64,000 bases of DNA from Primulina eburnea (GCF_022965805.1 NW_027330869.1:79439-143438); one strand, 5' to 3'. Counted from the stretch's first letter, positions 44,586-57,767 are shown. Notes: a model not told the origin generated them from the sequence alone. Program-made: numbers and translations.

Positions 44586-47500
44586 TTGGTTGAAGCTCTC
44601 AAGAAAAGGGAAAAGATGTTAAGTACCATCAAAGACAAAGATGAAATTCTGGAGAAAGAACACAGTGCAATAATACTTTGTCTTCAAGACAAGCCTCTTC
44701 GAGAAGTGGCGAGAGAGAAATCTGCAGTGGCTGTCTGGGCGAAGCTAGAAATTCTGTACATGACCAAGTCATTGGCTAAATAGTCGGTCATTGGCGAATA
44801 GACTATTTATGAAACAAAGACTATATTCTTTCAAGATACACGAGGATGCTAATCTTGAAGATCAGTTTGAAGGATACACAAAAATTGTAGATGATCTTGA
44901 GAACATTGAGGTAAAGCTCGAGGATGAAGATAAGGCTCTGAAATTGTTGAATGCCCTCCCAAGATCTATGAAAACTTTTGAGATGCAATGTTGTACGGTA
45001 GAGAACAAACAATCACCCTCAAAGAAATTTAGTCTGCTTTAAAATCGAAAGAATTACAGAAAATGATTCAAGCAAATGGTGAGAAACATGGTGAAATTTT
45101 ACGTGTCAAAGGAAGAACCGAGAAATAGGCAGTCAAGATCTCGAAGACAAGAGAAACTTAAATGCTTCATATGTCATAAGAAGGGCCATTTCAAAAGAAA
45201 TTGCCCAGAAAATAGAAATAAGCAAATTGATAAATCTGCAGATGTAAGGAAAGTATCAATTGCTTATGATGGCTATGAATCCCCAGAGGTACTGGCAGTC
45301 AAGAATAAAAACTCAAGCGATGGATGGATATTAGACGCTGGTTGTTCATTCTACATGTGTCTGATAAAATCCTGGTTTGAAGATCTTCAAGAATAAGAAG
45401 ATGGTTTGGTTCTCCTGGGAAATAATAAGGCCTGCAAAATCAAAGGAATTAGCTCGATACGAATTAGGATGCATGATGGAGTGGACATGTTTCTCAAACA
45501 CGTGATATATGTGCCAGAATTAAAGAGAAATTTAATATCTCTAGGCACCCTGGATTCAAGTGGATATACATTTACATCTGAGAACGGACATATTAAGGTA
45601 CTAAAGGGGTCTATGGTGGTCATGAAACGTGTCAAAGCAAACTCACTATACTTCCTCCTAGATGACACAATAGTTGGTGGGTCTGTTGTAGCAGAAGTAA
45701 ACCAGGATAAAACCAAGCTTTGGCACCTACGTCTAGGCCATGCAAGCAAAAAGGGATTAGTGGAATTGGACAAACAAAATCTTCTATGCGGAGATAAATT
45801 ACATGAGTTTGACTTCTGTGAACAATGTGTTCTTAGCAAATCAAAGAAAGTGAAAATCACTCTAACCAAGCATACGACCACTAAACCCGTAGAGTACATG
45901 CACTCTGATCTATGGGGACCCTCGAAAATAGAAACTCGTGGGTTGGAAAGTATTTCATATCAATAATTGACGACTACTTGAGGAGAGTTTGGATTTTTAT
46001 CTTGAAATCCAAAGACGAGGCAGCAACCAAGTTTCAAGAGTGGCTTCATAATGTTGAGAATGAATGTGACAAAAAGGTGAAACACTTAAGGACCGATAAT
46101 GGGCTCGAATACTCAGATAAATTCAATGAACTATGCAAAGAAAGATGCAGTACAAGACATAGAACTGTGACAGGACTCCGCAACAAAATGGGTTGGCGGA
46201 AAGGATAAATCGTACCTTATTAGAGATGGTGAGATGTATGATCATTAATGCTGGTCTACCAAAACCATTTTGGGGGGAAACTTTATAAGCAACATGCTAT
46301 CTAGTGAATAGATGTCCTTCAAGTGCCATTAACTTCAAGACCCTATAGAGTTTTAGAGTTGTACACCAGTTGACTACTCGAAGTTGAGGATATTTGTGTG
46401 TTTAGCATATGCTCACATTAAGCAAGATAAACTAGAACCAAGAGCTTTAAGGTGCATCTTCATTAGATACCCTGAGGGAGTGAAGGAATACAAATTATGG
46501 AACCTGGAAACAAAGGGGCCAAGATGTTTTAATACAAGAGATGTAGTATTTGATGAGTCAAATATGGGATACACGCTTAAGGAAGGCTGCTCAAGGGCTG
46601 ATAAACTGGAAACATGGAAATACAAGTCAAGGTGGAGCAACCAGGAGAAAATCAAACACAATATAATGAGGAAACCAATGATAAAAAGACAAACCAGAAT
46701 GATGAAACAGAAACTAATCATCTAGTACAAGACAACAATTCATATAACATGGTACGAGACAGAGAGAAGCGGGAAATCAGGCCAACTCAGAGATACGGAC
46801 ATGCAGATCTAATCTAGTATGCACTAAATGTTTTTGAACTATTAGAACAATTAGAACCTTCCTCGTACAAAGATGCACTAGCCAGCAAAGAGAAAGATAA
46901 ATGGATTGAAACAATGAATGAAGAAATGAATTCATTGATAAAGAACAACACCCGAAAGCTTGTAGAGAAACCAAAAGAAAGAAAAACACTTGAGTGCAAA
47001 TGGATTTACAAGTTAAAGGAAGTAACTCCAGGAACTGGAATGTAAAATACAAAGCGAGAATAGTTGCAAAGGGATATGATCAACTAGAAGGGATATAATT
47101 CAACAAAATGTATTCACAGGTGGTTAAACATTGCTCAATTAGACCTATAGTGGCCCTAGTCACACAACTCAATCTTGAGTTGGAACAACTCAACGTAAAG
47201 ACTGCATTTCTACATGGTTATCTCGAGGAGACCATTTTTATGGACCGACCAGATGGATATGTCAAACCAGAAAATCAGAATAAAGTGTGCCTATTGAATA
47301 AATCATTGTATGGACTTAAGCAAAGCTTACGACAATGGACAAGAGATTTGATGAGTTTATGGAAAGAATAAATTTTTCAAGGAGCAACTTTGATAGTTGC
47401 GTCTATATTAAAAGGAAAGGGGACAAAGTCAAATCAGACCTCATTCTTTATGTAGATGACACACTCATTGCAAGTAGTCGGAAGTCATAAGTAGCAAGCC

Positions 47501-48440
47501 TTAAAGAAAATTTCAATTTAGAGATCGAAATGAAAAATCTAGGAGAAGTAAAGAGGATACTTGGGATGGATATAACCATAGATCACGAAATAAGGCTTTA
47601 ACCCTAAGCCAAGGTTCATATCTAAGGAAGGTACTAATGAGATTCAATGTACAGAACTCGAAGACAATCACCACTTCTATCAGGCAGCACCTAAAGCTCT
47701 CAAACGAGAAGTCACCAAAGGATGAAAAAGAAAATGAAGCAATGCAGTACATACCTAATGCCAGTGCTGTTGGGGGTATCATGTATGGCATGGTATGTAG
47801 TAGTCCAAACTTTTCCTATGCCATAAATGTAATCTCCAGGTTTATGGCTAACCCATGATCTTCGCATTGGGAAGCATTAAAGTGGACATTGAGATACTTG
47901 AAAGGTGCAACAAATGTGGGGCTAGTATTCAAGAAACAAAAAGAAGACTCAAGTCCAGTGATAGGATACATAGATACTGACTATCCATGGAACTTAGACA
48001 TGAGGAAGTCAATAACAAGCTACATATTCACGATATATGGGACTGCGATCAGTTGGAAGGCTACCCTGCAGTCGGTGGTGGCACTTTCCACAACAGAAGC
48101 TGAATTTATAGCAGTTTCAGAGGAAGTCAAAGAAGCAATATGGCTAAAGGGAATTACATCTGAGCTTGGTTTAGAACAAGAACAAGTGAAAGTTCATTGT
48201 GATAATCAAAGTGCCATACACTTGACAAAACATCAATTGTATCATGAAAAGTCCAAGCATATAGATGTGAAGTTACATTTTGTGAGGATGTGACATCAAA
48301 GGGGGAGGTAATACTTGAGAAAATATCCACGGAACATAACCCGACAAATATGTTAACAAAAGCACTGCTGCAAGCCAATATTTGGTTAATGCAGTGGACG
48401 TGGAATAGCTCGAACCAGATTGGAAAAGGAGCCAGACTTG
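44586..48440 (+). pseudogene. Ty1-copia (Tork/TNT1-94-like) gag-pol pseudogene
   Basis: Order of pieces: gag (44586-45042, LCLQDKPLREVARE, LPRSMKTFE), zinc knuckle CFICHKKGHFKRNC (45160-45200), a protease region with DAGCSFYM in place of DSGCSxHM, GAG-pre-integrase LWHLRLGHASKKGLVEL (45718-45768), integrase with YMHSDLWGPSK and LRTDNGLEYSDKF (46087-46125), RT with LNVKTAFLHGYLEETIFMDRPDGY (47185-47260) and YVDDTLIAS (47452-47478), and RNase H with VVALSTTEAEFIAVSEEVKEAIWLK (48077-48150). More than eight stops or frame changes separate them, including TAG/TAA codons at about 44780, 45394 and 47096. It is inactive. Confidence 0.9.
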
Positions 48441-48456
48441 TAGACAATGTGGAGAT

Positions 48457-48605
48457 TGTTAAGAAATGCCTCAAAGCTTGGTCCTTCCAATGGAAGAAGA
48501 AGAAATTTGATCGATTAGTTAGTGGGCCGGAGAATAATACACTAATGGGCCGATAGAGACGTGACTTGATCCATCATGGAAACATATAAATAGGTGAAAG
48601 ATACA
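48457..48605 (+). mobile_element. Truncated 3' LTR of the Tork-like element
   Basis: It starts TGTTAAGAAATGCCTC after a purine tract (ATGTGGAGAT). Matching to the 5' LTR stops near GGTGAAAGATACA, after about 150 bases, so the R/U5 part has been lost. Confidence 0.8.
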
Positions 48606-50168
48606 TATTATTATAATATATCATTTGAAGCTTTTTTAGTCTAACAAAAATAAGATGTGTATTCTGAAATTTATTATAAAATAGCCATATTATTATTCTG
48701 ATGTACATGATCGATTTGTATAAGTTGATTTGTGAATGAGAAGTAGGCTAGAACTTGGTTTAACACTCATCAAAGTAAAATACAGATAATGTGTGGCTTA
48801 GGGATGATTTAAGAGATTTTTGGATCGTTTGAGCCTTTCGAACCTACCGATAAATCATATTAATCTCTAGTATCCCATTTTGAGCAAATTAAAAAATTGA
48901 ATGGTGTGTGCTAAGGCACACAATAGCCCTGTTCATGTGTTTTTCTTAGCCCCACGTCAACTACCAAAATCTTGAGCCGATACACAAATTTTTGCATGAA
49001 TGTGAGAGAAATAAACCTCTTTAGCACTTGTCAAATGAGAAGAAAAAAATTACTCACGGGAAAAAAAGGGGATGTAAAAAAAAGTGAAGAAAAAGAGGAA
49101 TGTATGGTGTGGAAGTGGTGAACATGAGCAAATAAAGAGACTGGATATGGAAAATGATGAAAATTCAATTAAAGGTGAAATATGAAAGAGGTGGAAGTTG
49201 CTGAAAAAATAATAATTTGGGCGTTTTCTCTCATAATTGATTTTCATACCTTTATTGAGGTCGTGGGCCGTAACCAAACAATATAAGCTTACAAGACCTA
49301 TTAGTCGAGTCACACATATCTATTATATTAGTGGAGAAGAGTCGTTAAAGTTGAGTCTATGGACATTTCCAAAGCATTGTCAACGAGTATGAAATTTGAT
49401 CATTCACACATACACATATCATGACATCACGTTACACTTTGGCATGATCCCTTGATTGTCTTTTGATTCAAATGTTTAACCGAAAGTCCTTGTGATCTCG
49501 GTGCGTATATACTTGTTTCCATGGATGATAGTTTGGAACTTGAGTTGAAAAATTATATCTTTCTATGAGGTAAACTAGCGGCATGAATCTATTACTATGT
49601 TGGGTTGGGTAGATGAGACTGGCAATTCACACCACAAACATGAACTGTTAAGTAATAGGTGCACGCATCAGACTTGAAAACCTCAGACACGTGATATTTG
49701 AGGCCATGATGATCAGTTTATTTCACCGCTTGAGTTGTGTTAGTTCCTAGGATGGCATTGAATGTAATTTATTTTATTTTGCTCGGGATTAACAAACCTT
49801 AAGTTTGATAGGATTTGATAAGAGCAAGTTTGCTGTTAAATTATCCATGGAATTGGCATAGATTATACTCGTTATCGAACGGAATTATGTGTTTCTTGTG
49901 TTTTTGTCAGTTGCAGGGAAGTCGTGGCCAAGAAGACTTGAAATCAAGTGAAAATGAGACGTGAGGAGCCGCAAACATAGAAACCCTAAGCTCGCTCCTC
50001 TGCGACGAACAAAGGCAGGAAGAAGTGTGTGCTCACACACTGTCCACGCGCAGCTGCGCATGTAGGCAGAGTACCAGAAACAAAAGCAGGCATGTAGCAG
50101 CGCACATGCGCGCCCAGGAGTCACAAAAGCAGTATCGCGTGCGCAGCCTCGTGATCGCGGAAGACAAA
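48606..50168. other. Probable retroelement-derived DNA without coding capacity
   Basis: No credible gene. Phrases at 48900-49000 and 49340-49540 read like untranslated retroelement sequence. At 50040-50150 a CpG-rich cluster contains the perfect palindrome GCGCAGCTGCGC (50048-50059) and GCGCACATGCGCGC, similar in kind to the LTR cluster at 8305-8530. Open frames at 49050-49313 and 49885-50124 have no recognisable domain. A relation to a Ty3 LTR is inference. Confidence 0.35.
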
Positions 50169-52485
50169 TGAAACGACCTCGATTTTTTTTCCTAATCTTA
50201 AACCATAAATTCTAAATTACTAAATAACATAATTTAACATAATCATGAATCATAATAGTTTAACAATTTAAATCTCAAGTGTATAAAATAAAATCCTAAA
50301 CCATCAACTAACTAAAACTTCTTAAATTGACCTTTGAAAAGATCAACTAACAATAAAATGAAGCACAAAAATATCTCTAATAAAATCATTAACAAAATTT
50401 TTAAATCATTTATCTAACAAGCTAGTGCGGAAACATAAAGACCCTCAGGTGTGTACTGCTGCACTCGATCCACTCAATCATCACCGCCTCTCATAAATCA
50501 TCAAATCATGCATCATACAAACCTAGTGAGTCTAAAGACTCAACACGTTTTAAATATGGATAGCAAATAATATATATACATTCACACGCATTAAAATCAT
50601 ATTTTTATTTAAAATATCTTTTGAACATAAATAAACCATTTAAAATCATTTTAGAATAATTAAATCATAAATCGTAAAATATTTTAAAATAACTTTAAAC
50701 ATAAATAAATCCTTTAAAAATCATGTAAAAATAATCTTTAAGCACAAATAATTCATTTTGAAAATAGCTTTAATCCTCATCATAAATCATATATCATAAG
50801 AATCATTTTTATCATAAGCTTTCGATCATATATCATTTTGGGTAAAGTTTGATCCTTGAAAGTGACTAGCTTTTATCTTTTGGCAGACTGCAGTCTTAAC
50901 TCCAAATGGTCTATGGGGGTGTGCACTAGGCTCCATCGTGAAAATACGATTGCCAGGGTCCTCTGTGCCTTTTCCCATACACGGGGTCTCTGTGGGGCCT
51001 TGGCCCGTAAACGGGGTCCCTGTGGGGCCTTGGCCTGTATATGGGCTCTCCTGGCCCTTGGCCCTCAAGTCATTCCCACAAAATCATATATCATATATCA
51101 TATCTTCTGTCACAGTCAATTCACATCCCTCAAAAATATTTTTCATTTTCTTTAAAAAGCATAAAATAAGACAGCTTTCCAAAAATAACATTTTAAACGG
51201 TATAAATTGCATAGCTTTACCATAAATCATAAAAATACATATTATCATAAAAATCATCATTTTAAATCATATAATATCATTTAACATTGTTATGATCCTT
51301 CGAGATGCTGCCAAGCGTTTTCGAGTTTTCCTAAGTGTAAAATTACCGTTTTACCTTTGGACGTAAAAATTCTCGAATTTATATTTTTCTCACTTTTAAT
51401 GATATAAGATTATTCTAAATAATTATTTAAGCTTAAATATAATTTTCCATAATTTTATGAAGCTTAAAACTAGGTTTTTCAATTTATTCTTTAATTATCG
51501 TTTCGTACGGCGATTAAATCCCGGATAATTCCAAAACTCATTATTTTGATCCCAAATTTTAAACATAATATTTTTAGTATTTATTCTATCCTTCCAAATC
51601 ATCAGCCACACCCGTGGACCCATTGATTCAATTTTTGTTCTTTAATTTTCGAAATTGACACATAATCGAACACACCGAGCCATCTCCCAAAATACTTGGG
51701 CCACGCCCGAGCCACATCGACCCAAACCCAAGCCAACCCACCTAGGCACCCTCCTAACCAGCCCTGACCCTTGGAACTAGCCCCTGACTCGCTCAAACCC
51801 TGCTGGACAGTAGACCAATTGCATGTGTATGTGTGCGTGAGGTGTTGTAGTTGTATAAGGTTTCCTAGTTGCCTTATGACTCATCAAGCCATCTAACAAC
51901 TGACCACCCATGACCTCTCCTGACCCTATACCAGTCCCAGACCCTAGCCACCACAGCTCCAGCCTCTAAGTCACGCATCAAACCACCTGTTTGAGAAACC
52001 AATAGCCATGCACAAAATTCACTCACGCCCAAGACTCCTAGTTAGCTTAGGTCACCTCCAGCCGAGCCACCCTCGAGCCCACCCGACCCTGAAAACCCCT
52101 GGACCACGCCCAGCTCCAGCCCAAACCAGCCCAGCCACCAGAACCCAAGCTGCGAACCCCTGAACCAAGGACAGCAACCTGCGCGTACTCTTGCTGCCAT
52201 CCTCACGCTTTCTGCTTATGGCTCGAGCCACGTCGAGCCCAGCCACTACAGCCCCTGCCCCAAACCTTGACCATATACCTTGACCCTGATGGACCACCCT
52301 GGCTCGCCCTTAGGCCAGCCGCAAGCCCACTTCCCTGCTGCGCACAGAACCGTGCATGGGGGAGAGTCCTAGTTCACTAGGACTCTTCCCTAGCCACTAC
52401 CTTGACCTTTAGCCGTCCTAGGACCCTACCTAGCCTTCGAATCTGACCTTGGTCAAGCCCCCAGCCAGCCATGACAACCCCCAAG
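50169..52485 (-). mobile_element. Ty3-type LTR (minus), interrupted by later insertions
   Basis: On the minus strand it ends CGAGGTCGTTTCA at 50169, like the CGTTTCA end of the 29561-32177 LTR. GTGAGTCTAAAGACTCAAC at 50526-50544 is the reverse complement of a conserved stretch in the 55646-57767 LTR. Hypervariable GGGGTCYCTGTGGGGCCTTGG repeats lie at 50980-51050, and a C-rich segment at 51660-52485. The LTR is split at 52485 by the element that starts at 52486; its sequence resumes at 57768-57950 and is cut again at 57951. Its 5' end is not seen. Confidence 0.7.
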
Positions 52486-53003
52486 TGTGACGTCCCGAAA
52501 TTTGAGGTCCACATGAACCACGTGCGTGCAAGTTATTAAATTCCTTATGTATTTTTCTAAATGGTTTTAATGCAAGTTTATTTTATTAAATTGGGTTTTG
52601 ATTCATAATTTATGAATTTGCATTATTTTAAATTATAATATGTTTAATTGATTCATGTTTAAACGTTTTTCTTGAGTTTTATGTTCAGGCGATTATTTGA
52701 GTATGTTGATGAGGAGACAGGAGGTGCGACCAAGGGGCAGACTTGGACTGAGCGGGAGGCTAACCCGAGGACCGCAATGTTTATGTTTTATGCAAAAGCT
52801 AAATTACTCTGATTTCATATTTTGATGGAAACACTCTGAGCAAACCTTTCGTGAACCAATTTTATTGAAGTTATTTTGAGCAACCATGTCTTACGGGGGA
52901 CTTGGTTGAGATATTTTATGATAAGCATTGAAAGTATTTTTACATTCAAGAAAATTTTTAATTTTTCCACAAATTTTAAGTATGAAAAGTACGGTTCGTT
53001 ACA
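52486..53003 (+). mobile_element. 5' LTR, internally deleted, of a non-coding Ty3-type element
   Basis: It starts TGTGACGTCCCGAAATTTG and ends GGTTCGTTACA. The first 205-215 bases match the LTR at 55646; the match stops at GGCGATTATTTGAG near 52701, where sequence from the 3' part of an LTR follows. So more than 1 kb of its centre is missing. Confidence 0.8.
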
Positions 53004-53005
53004 GT

Positions 53006-53017
53006 TGGTATCAGAGC
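53006..53017 (+). other. Primer-binding site
   Basis: TGGTATCAGAGC, complementary to the 3' end of initiator tRNA-Met, lies two bases after the LTR end. Confidence 0.85.
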
Positions 53018-55645
53018 GGCGTTCTTGCAAAGGGTTATGCCTACCGCCAGTCGCAAGAAGCTCACGAAGTCACACCTCAAGTCTGTAAGTTTTAAAATTT
53101 TAAATTATTTCATGTATTAAGCATTCAAGTCATGATTTCAGCATGTGCATGTTTTAATGCAACCACCTGTATGTTTACATGACATACGTTTTAGAGTACA
53201 GGTTTATCTGTCGTTATGAATTGAGATTGGATCCTTAAAACTTTTATGCATGTTACGACATGAAATGAGAAATTATTTTATTTTCTAGCATGCTGGTGTG
53301 GTGGAATTGGACATGAGCAAGAATTTTGCTTTTGGGCGTCTGGAAAAGTTGGAGATGATTTGTCTATATTAATTTTTGGTTAGTAGTACTGATGTTATAC
53401 TTGTGGGTCATAAGTTAAACTTGACAATTACAAATGCTTTTGGCACTTGTAGATTTTCTAAGAAATTACTGATGGTTTGTGGTTGTTAGCTGAGTTGCTT
53501 TTTGAGAACTCCTTGTATGGATTAATTATTTGAGACTACGACGATATTTGGAAATATACAAGAATAGAATTTATTTAGGATGCATGCTCCCTCTAGTTGG
53601 ATTTAAGGATTTAATTGCACGAATTGAGAATTTTAAGGACCTAGTGGTAATGACCAATTGTTTCAGGACCTAAGTGCAAAGATAAAAATCCTAAGGGACT
53701 AGTTTTGAATTTATCGTTTGGGATTAAATTCCGAGTTTCGAGGATTTTAAGGTTTAATGAGACTAAAATCAAAGATTTTATTGGGGACCGGAAATGCAAT
53801 TTTGAAGAGTTGTAGGGCCAAAAATGTAATTTCGAGAACTTTAAGGGTCAAATTGCAAATTCAGAAAATTTTGGGCATTAAATTCGAATTTTTGAGAACA
53901 CCTGGGTTAAATCAGTAAATTTTGAGGCTATGAGAATTGAATATGGGTCTAATAAGCTTAAATTTTTTGAATTTTATGTTGCGAGAAACTTACACAATGG
54001 AATTAGGAACACCAAGAACTTATGGTAAATGTGGAATTCCCGAAATTTAGGACAAACTGGATAATTTTGAGGAAATAATGAGTTAATGCTACAATTTTAA
54101 GAAATTTGGGGGACTAGTTTAGCAGTAAGTGAGAATTGAATGGTTTAAATGATAGGAATTTTCGATGATTTAAGCTCGAAGGGATCATTAGAACCTTGAA
54201 GTATCTGGGTTATAATATTATAAAAAATGGTAATCAAGGGGATTGTTAGATTAATCGACATTGGGCTCGAAAAGTTAAGCGCTAGTGAATTAATGTTGCG
54301 GCAAATTTAAAATTCAGGGTGATAACGATTTGAGGTAAAGTTGATCGGTTAGCTAAGTTATAAGAGTAGACATTGAGTTAGCGAATTTTTTTTTTTGTGG
54401 GAACTTAAGTTGACGGTCATAAGTTTTAGTCATGATTGTAACAGTTAAGCTTCTACCTTTGTTGGAATTTGATCTTTCTGGAAGGTTGGGTATGGTTGAT
54501 GATTAGGTTATTTGATAAACGACGCATGTAAGAATTGAGGTAGACATCTTGTCTTGGGAAATTTTTGTAGGTTATTAAGAAACTTGAGAATAAGTGAATA
54601 TGTGTGTTGGAATTTTGTTATCCAAAACTATTTGAACTGCGTAAGGTTGAATTTCAAATTTATGGGATATTTGCTCATACGGAATTTTTGGGTGAAGTAA
54701 AAACAAAGGGAATTATTGGTGTTCAACATAAGTTATCAATAAATGAATATTAAGATTTTTATTGAGTAAGAAATCTACAAGCTTGATATGGGGATTCTAG
54801 AATTCTATGGGTTATAAGTGGAGTTGCTTTATTAGAGTTAGTCCATTATTAGTAAAGAAAGCTTATTAAGTTTTATACGCTAGAATTAATTGAGTATTGG
54901 GGATACGTCTAAGTGGGACATTCGTTCCAATGAGGAAGGTTCAAGTGTCTTCGGCTTTAACTATATTGTAATCGTGAAGAAAATAGTTTAAGCTTGTGAT
55001 TGATGCTAGAAAGTTTTTATTATTTAAGGAGAGGATCGATATTATATATTTTGGTGTTTTACGGATTTATGTTACTCGAAATTAAAGGTCGGCAACAATT
55101 TTATATTTGGGACGTACTCGTAAATAGCTAAGTTATGTAAGTTTGTATCGTAAGGTACATATTCGATTCAAGGATTGTAGGCCAATATTATTATGGGGAT
55201 TAAGATAAGATTTAACTTTTAAGTATATTGCTGAGGATGGAAGTTGATCAGTCACCGTTGGTGCTAAGACCTCTTAGGTTGGACTGCATAAATGCGTATG
55301 TAATAGTTAGATGAGCATTAGGGGTATGGTATGAGAAAGTAAGATACGATAAGTTTGAACCTCTATTCCTAATATTGAGAATTGTGAGAAAAGTCAGAAT
55401 TCGAGTTCATAGTAAAGTAAAACTAAGACGCCATAAGTCGTTTTAAGTTGTGATTCGCAAACGAGGTTTTTGGTAGGCAATTTAATTAGGATTGAAGAGA
55501 CGTAAGGACAACATAAGACTTAATTTTATTCAGAGTAGCGCAGCGGTAGCGTGGATCGTTGGGATACTAGAATTAAGAATCTAACTTTTGGATTATCGAG
55601 GATAAGCGAATTTCGGGGACGAAATTCAAATTAAAGGGGATAGAT
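53018..55645 (+). mobile_element. Non-coding internal region (LARD-like) ending in a purine tract
   Basis: There is no gag or pol, and no open frame of note over 2.6 kb. Much of 53600-54200 is a chain of worn units such as GGACTAAATTGCAAATTTGAG and AATTTTAAGGGTCAAATTG. Near the end GAATTTCGGGGACGAAATTC (55610-55629) is the type of sequence found at the end of chromovirus pol, and AAATTAAAGGGGATAGAT (55628-55645) serves as purine tract. The element probably depends on an autonomous partner; that is inference. Confidence 0.65.
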
Positions 55646-57767
55646 TGTGACGTCCCGAAATTTGAGGTCCACATGAACCACGTGCGTGCAAGTTATTAAA
55701 TTCCTTATGTATTTTCTAAATTGTTTGAATGCATGTTTATTTCATTAAATTGGGTTTTAATTCATGATTTATGAATTTGCATTATTTTAAATTATAATAT
55801 GTTTAATTGATTCATGTTTAAACGTTTTTCTTGAGTTTTATGTTCAGGCGATTATTTGAGGCGGGATCGAGGAAAAGAGACCGGCGACGATTTTGGCAAT
55901 TTTAAAATGTGGTATTTAATTTTAAATTAAGTTAGGGGCATTCTAAATGATTTATTGAGAGCTTAGTATTTTAAAAGCCTAATTTATTGATTTATGTGAT
56001 TTTAAGACTTTTAAAGATGTAGCACTTGTGTGCATTATTTCACTTTGGGGTATTAGCATTTTAATTATCTTGTGATTTTTTATTATTTATTTAATTAACC
56101 TAATTAGCTCTAATTACCCTTTTTGTAAACCCAAACACACGCACACACACCACTAACACACACACACATTCACGTAAACACCCACACACATTACAATTCA
56201 AAATTTCATTTTTTAAGAGAAAATATTAGGGTTCTTGGTCTAGAAGCAGCCGCCCCTTCCCTCCCCTAAGGATTCAGCAATTTTCGTCCCTTTTCTTCAA
56301 GGAAGTTAGTGCCACGTTCGTCCCGGATCATTTCTCGCATCTTTCTCCGCTTCGGTGTCGTCGTTCGGTAACGTTAAAGATTTATAGGCACGTATATTCT
56401 GTTCTTGATACATCGATCATGTCATATTATGCGTGCATTGTTATTTATGCGTAAAACCATGTGTATGTTGTGTAGAAGTTTGAGCAATCATGTTTAAATC
56501 GTTTTTGGAGCCTTTTTTAGATCTAAAATCACGTTTTTACTGTTCTGGTTGAAACTGCGAATTTTTGGTCGAGAGTTTGAGAAAACTTTAAACTAGAAAA
56601 TTGTATAACTTTTCGATGCCTTAGATTTGATATAAAATTCGAAATTTTTGGATGAAAATTGAGTGAGTTATGACGCTTTTCGTGGGACTGCTCAAACTGC
56701 GACTTTTACGAAAATTGTGTTCTTGAAGTTTCTATGTTGCAGGCTTCGTTGGGGATCGACAGGTGATCGTTGCTGCGTCTAGGTATGCTTAGTATGATGT
56801 TGGGATGTTAATTGATACGTCGTTTAGTGTCGATAGGCACTCGAATGCATTAGAAGTCGTAGGAAAACGAATTGGTGTCAATTGCTACGTTTTGAATTGG
56901 ATATGTCGTAGGGCGAACATCGTCGCTTTGGGAATCTGTACGAATATGGTTTGATGTTATGGCATGCTAGGATGAGTCTTGGGGTGTCGATTCGTGGTCC
57001 GTGCAATCGAGTCTAGACTGTTAAGCGAAACCTGTTTAGAATTTCCGAAGCTTTACTTGTCCCGCAGGTACACGGACCCTGGCACGGGGTCCGTGCCTTT
57101 GTTTCCTCCCGGAGTGCATTTTTCCAGAGTCTACACGGACCCACACACGGACCCTGACACGGGGTCCGTGTCCACCCTCCTTTCGAGCCTTCTCACCCGA
57201 GTCTACACGGATCCCTACACGGAGGTAGGCACGGGGTCCGTGTCCTTCATATTTGGGAAAAAATATTATAACATTTTTGAGGTTGATGTCATGGTTTAGT
57301 ACAATGATTTACAAGGTCGAGCCATGGAATTCTAGAACGTCATAAGGAATTGAACGAATTCGTAAGTAAGCAGGACTACCTACGTCTAGTTATGCAACTC
57401 AAGTATGTGAATTCATGGTAGTACGTGCAGCAACGACCCCGATCGAAGTCCAACGAAGCCCTCAACAACAATAAGTATGTTGACGCGCAAGAAAATATTT
57501 TAAGTTTTTGAGGTATGCTAAATGTCTTGTGAACAAATTATGTTAGAATTGGAAAGCGTTAAATTATGTTAAGTTACGTTCAGTTATGCAAGCACGTTTA
57601 TTAAAGCTTTCAAGTTATAGCACGTCTATATATGTATGTATGTATGTTCAAATTACGTTATGCAAGTTCAAGTTTAGTATGTACGCTCGATTTTTAAAGT
57701 TGCATGTGGTTTTATTACGTAATACTCGTTATTCCGGTTTATACGTGTTGAGTCTTTAGACTCACTA
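55646..57767 (+). mobile_element. 3' LTR, truncated at its 3' end
   Basis: It starts TGTGACGTCCCGAAATTTG. A CA-rich microsatellite lies at 56108-56190 and palindromic CACGGACCC/GGGTCCGTG repeats at 57070-57245. It stops in GAGTCTTTAGACTCACTA, a place at which the related minus LTR (50526-50544) continues. Sequence then joins, through a shared CACTA, to a second copy of the left flank of the element. The open frame 56979-57299 is repeat-derived. Confidence 0.75.

Noticed and set aside
49050..50124. Two minus frames of about 80 codons
   Set aside because: Phe/Ser-rich or repeat-derived, no domain, and in retroelement-like DNA.
51602..52297. Gly/Trp-rich minus frames resembling a structural protein
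   Set aside because: They come from the C-rich low-complexity part of an LTR.
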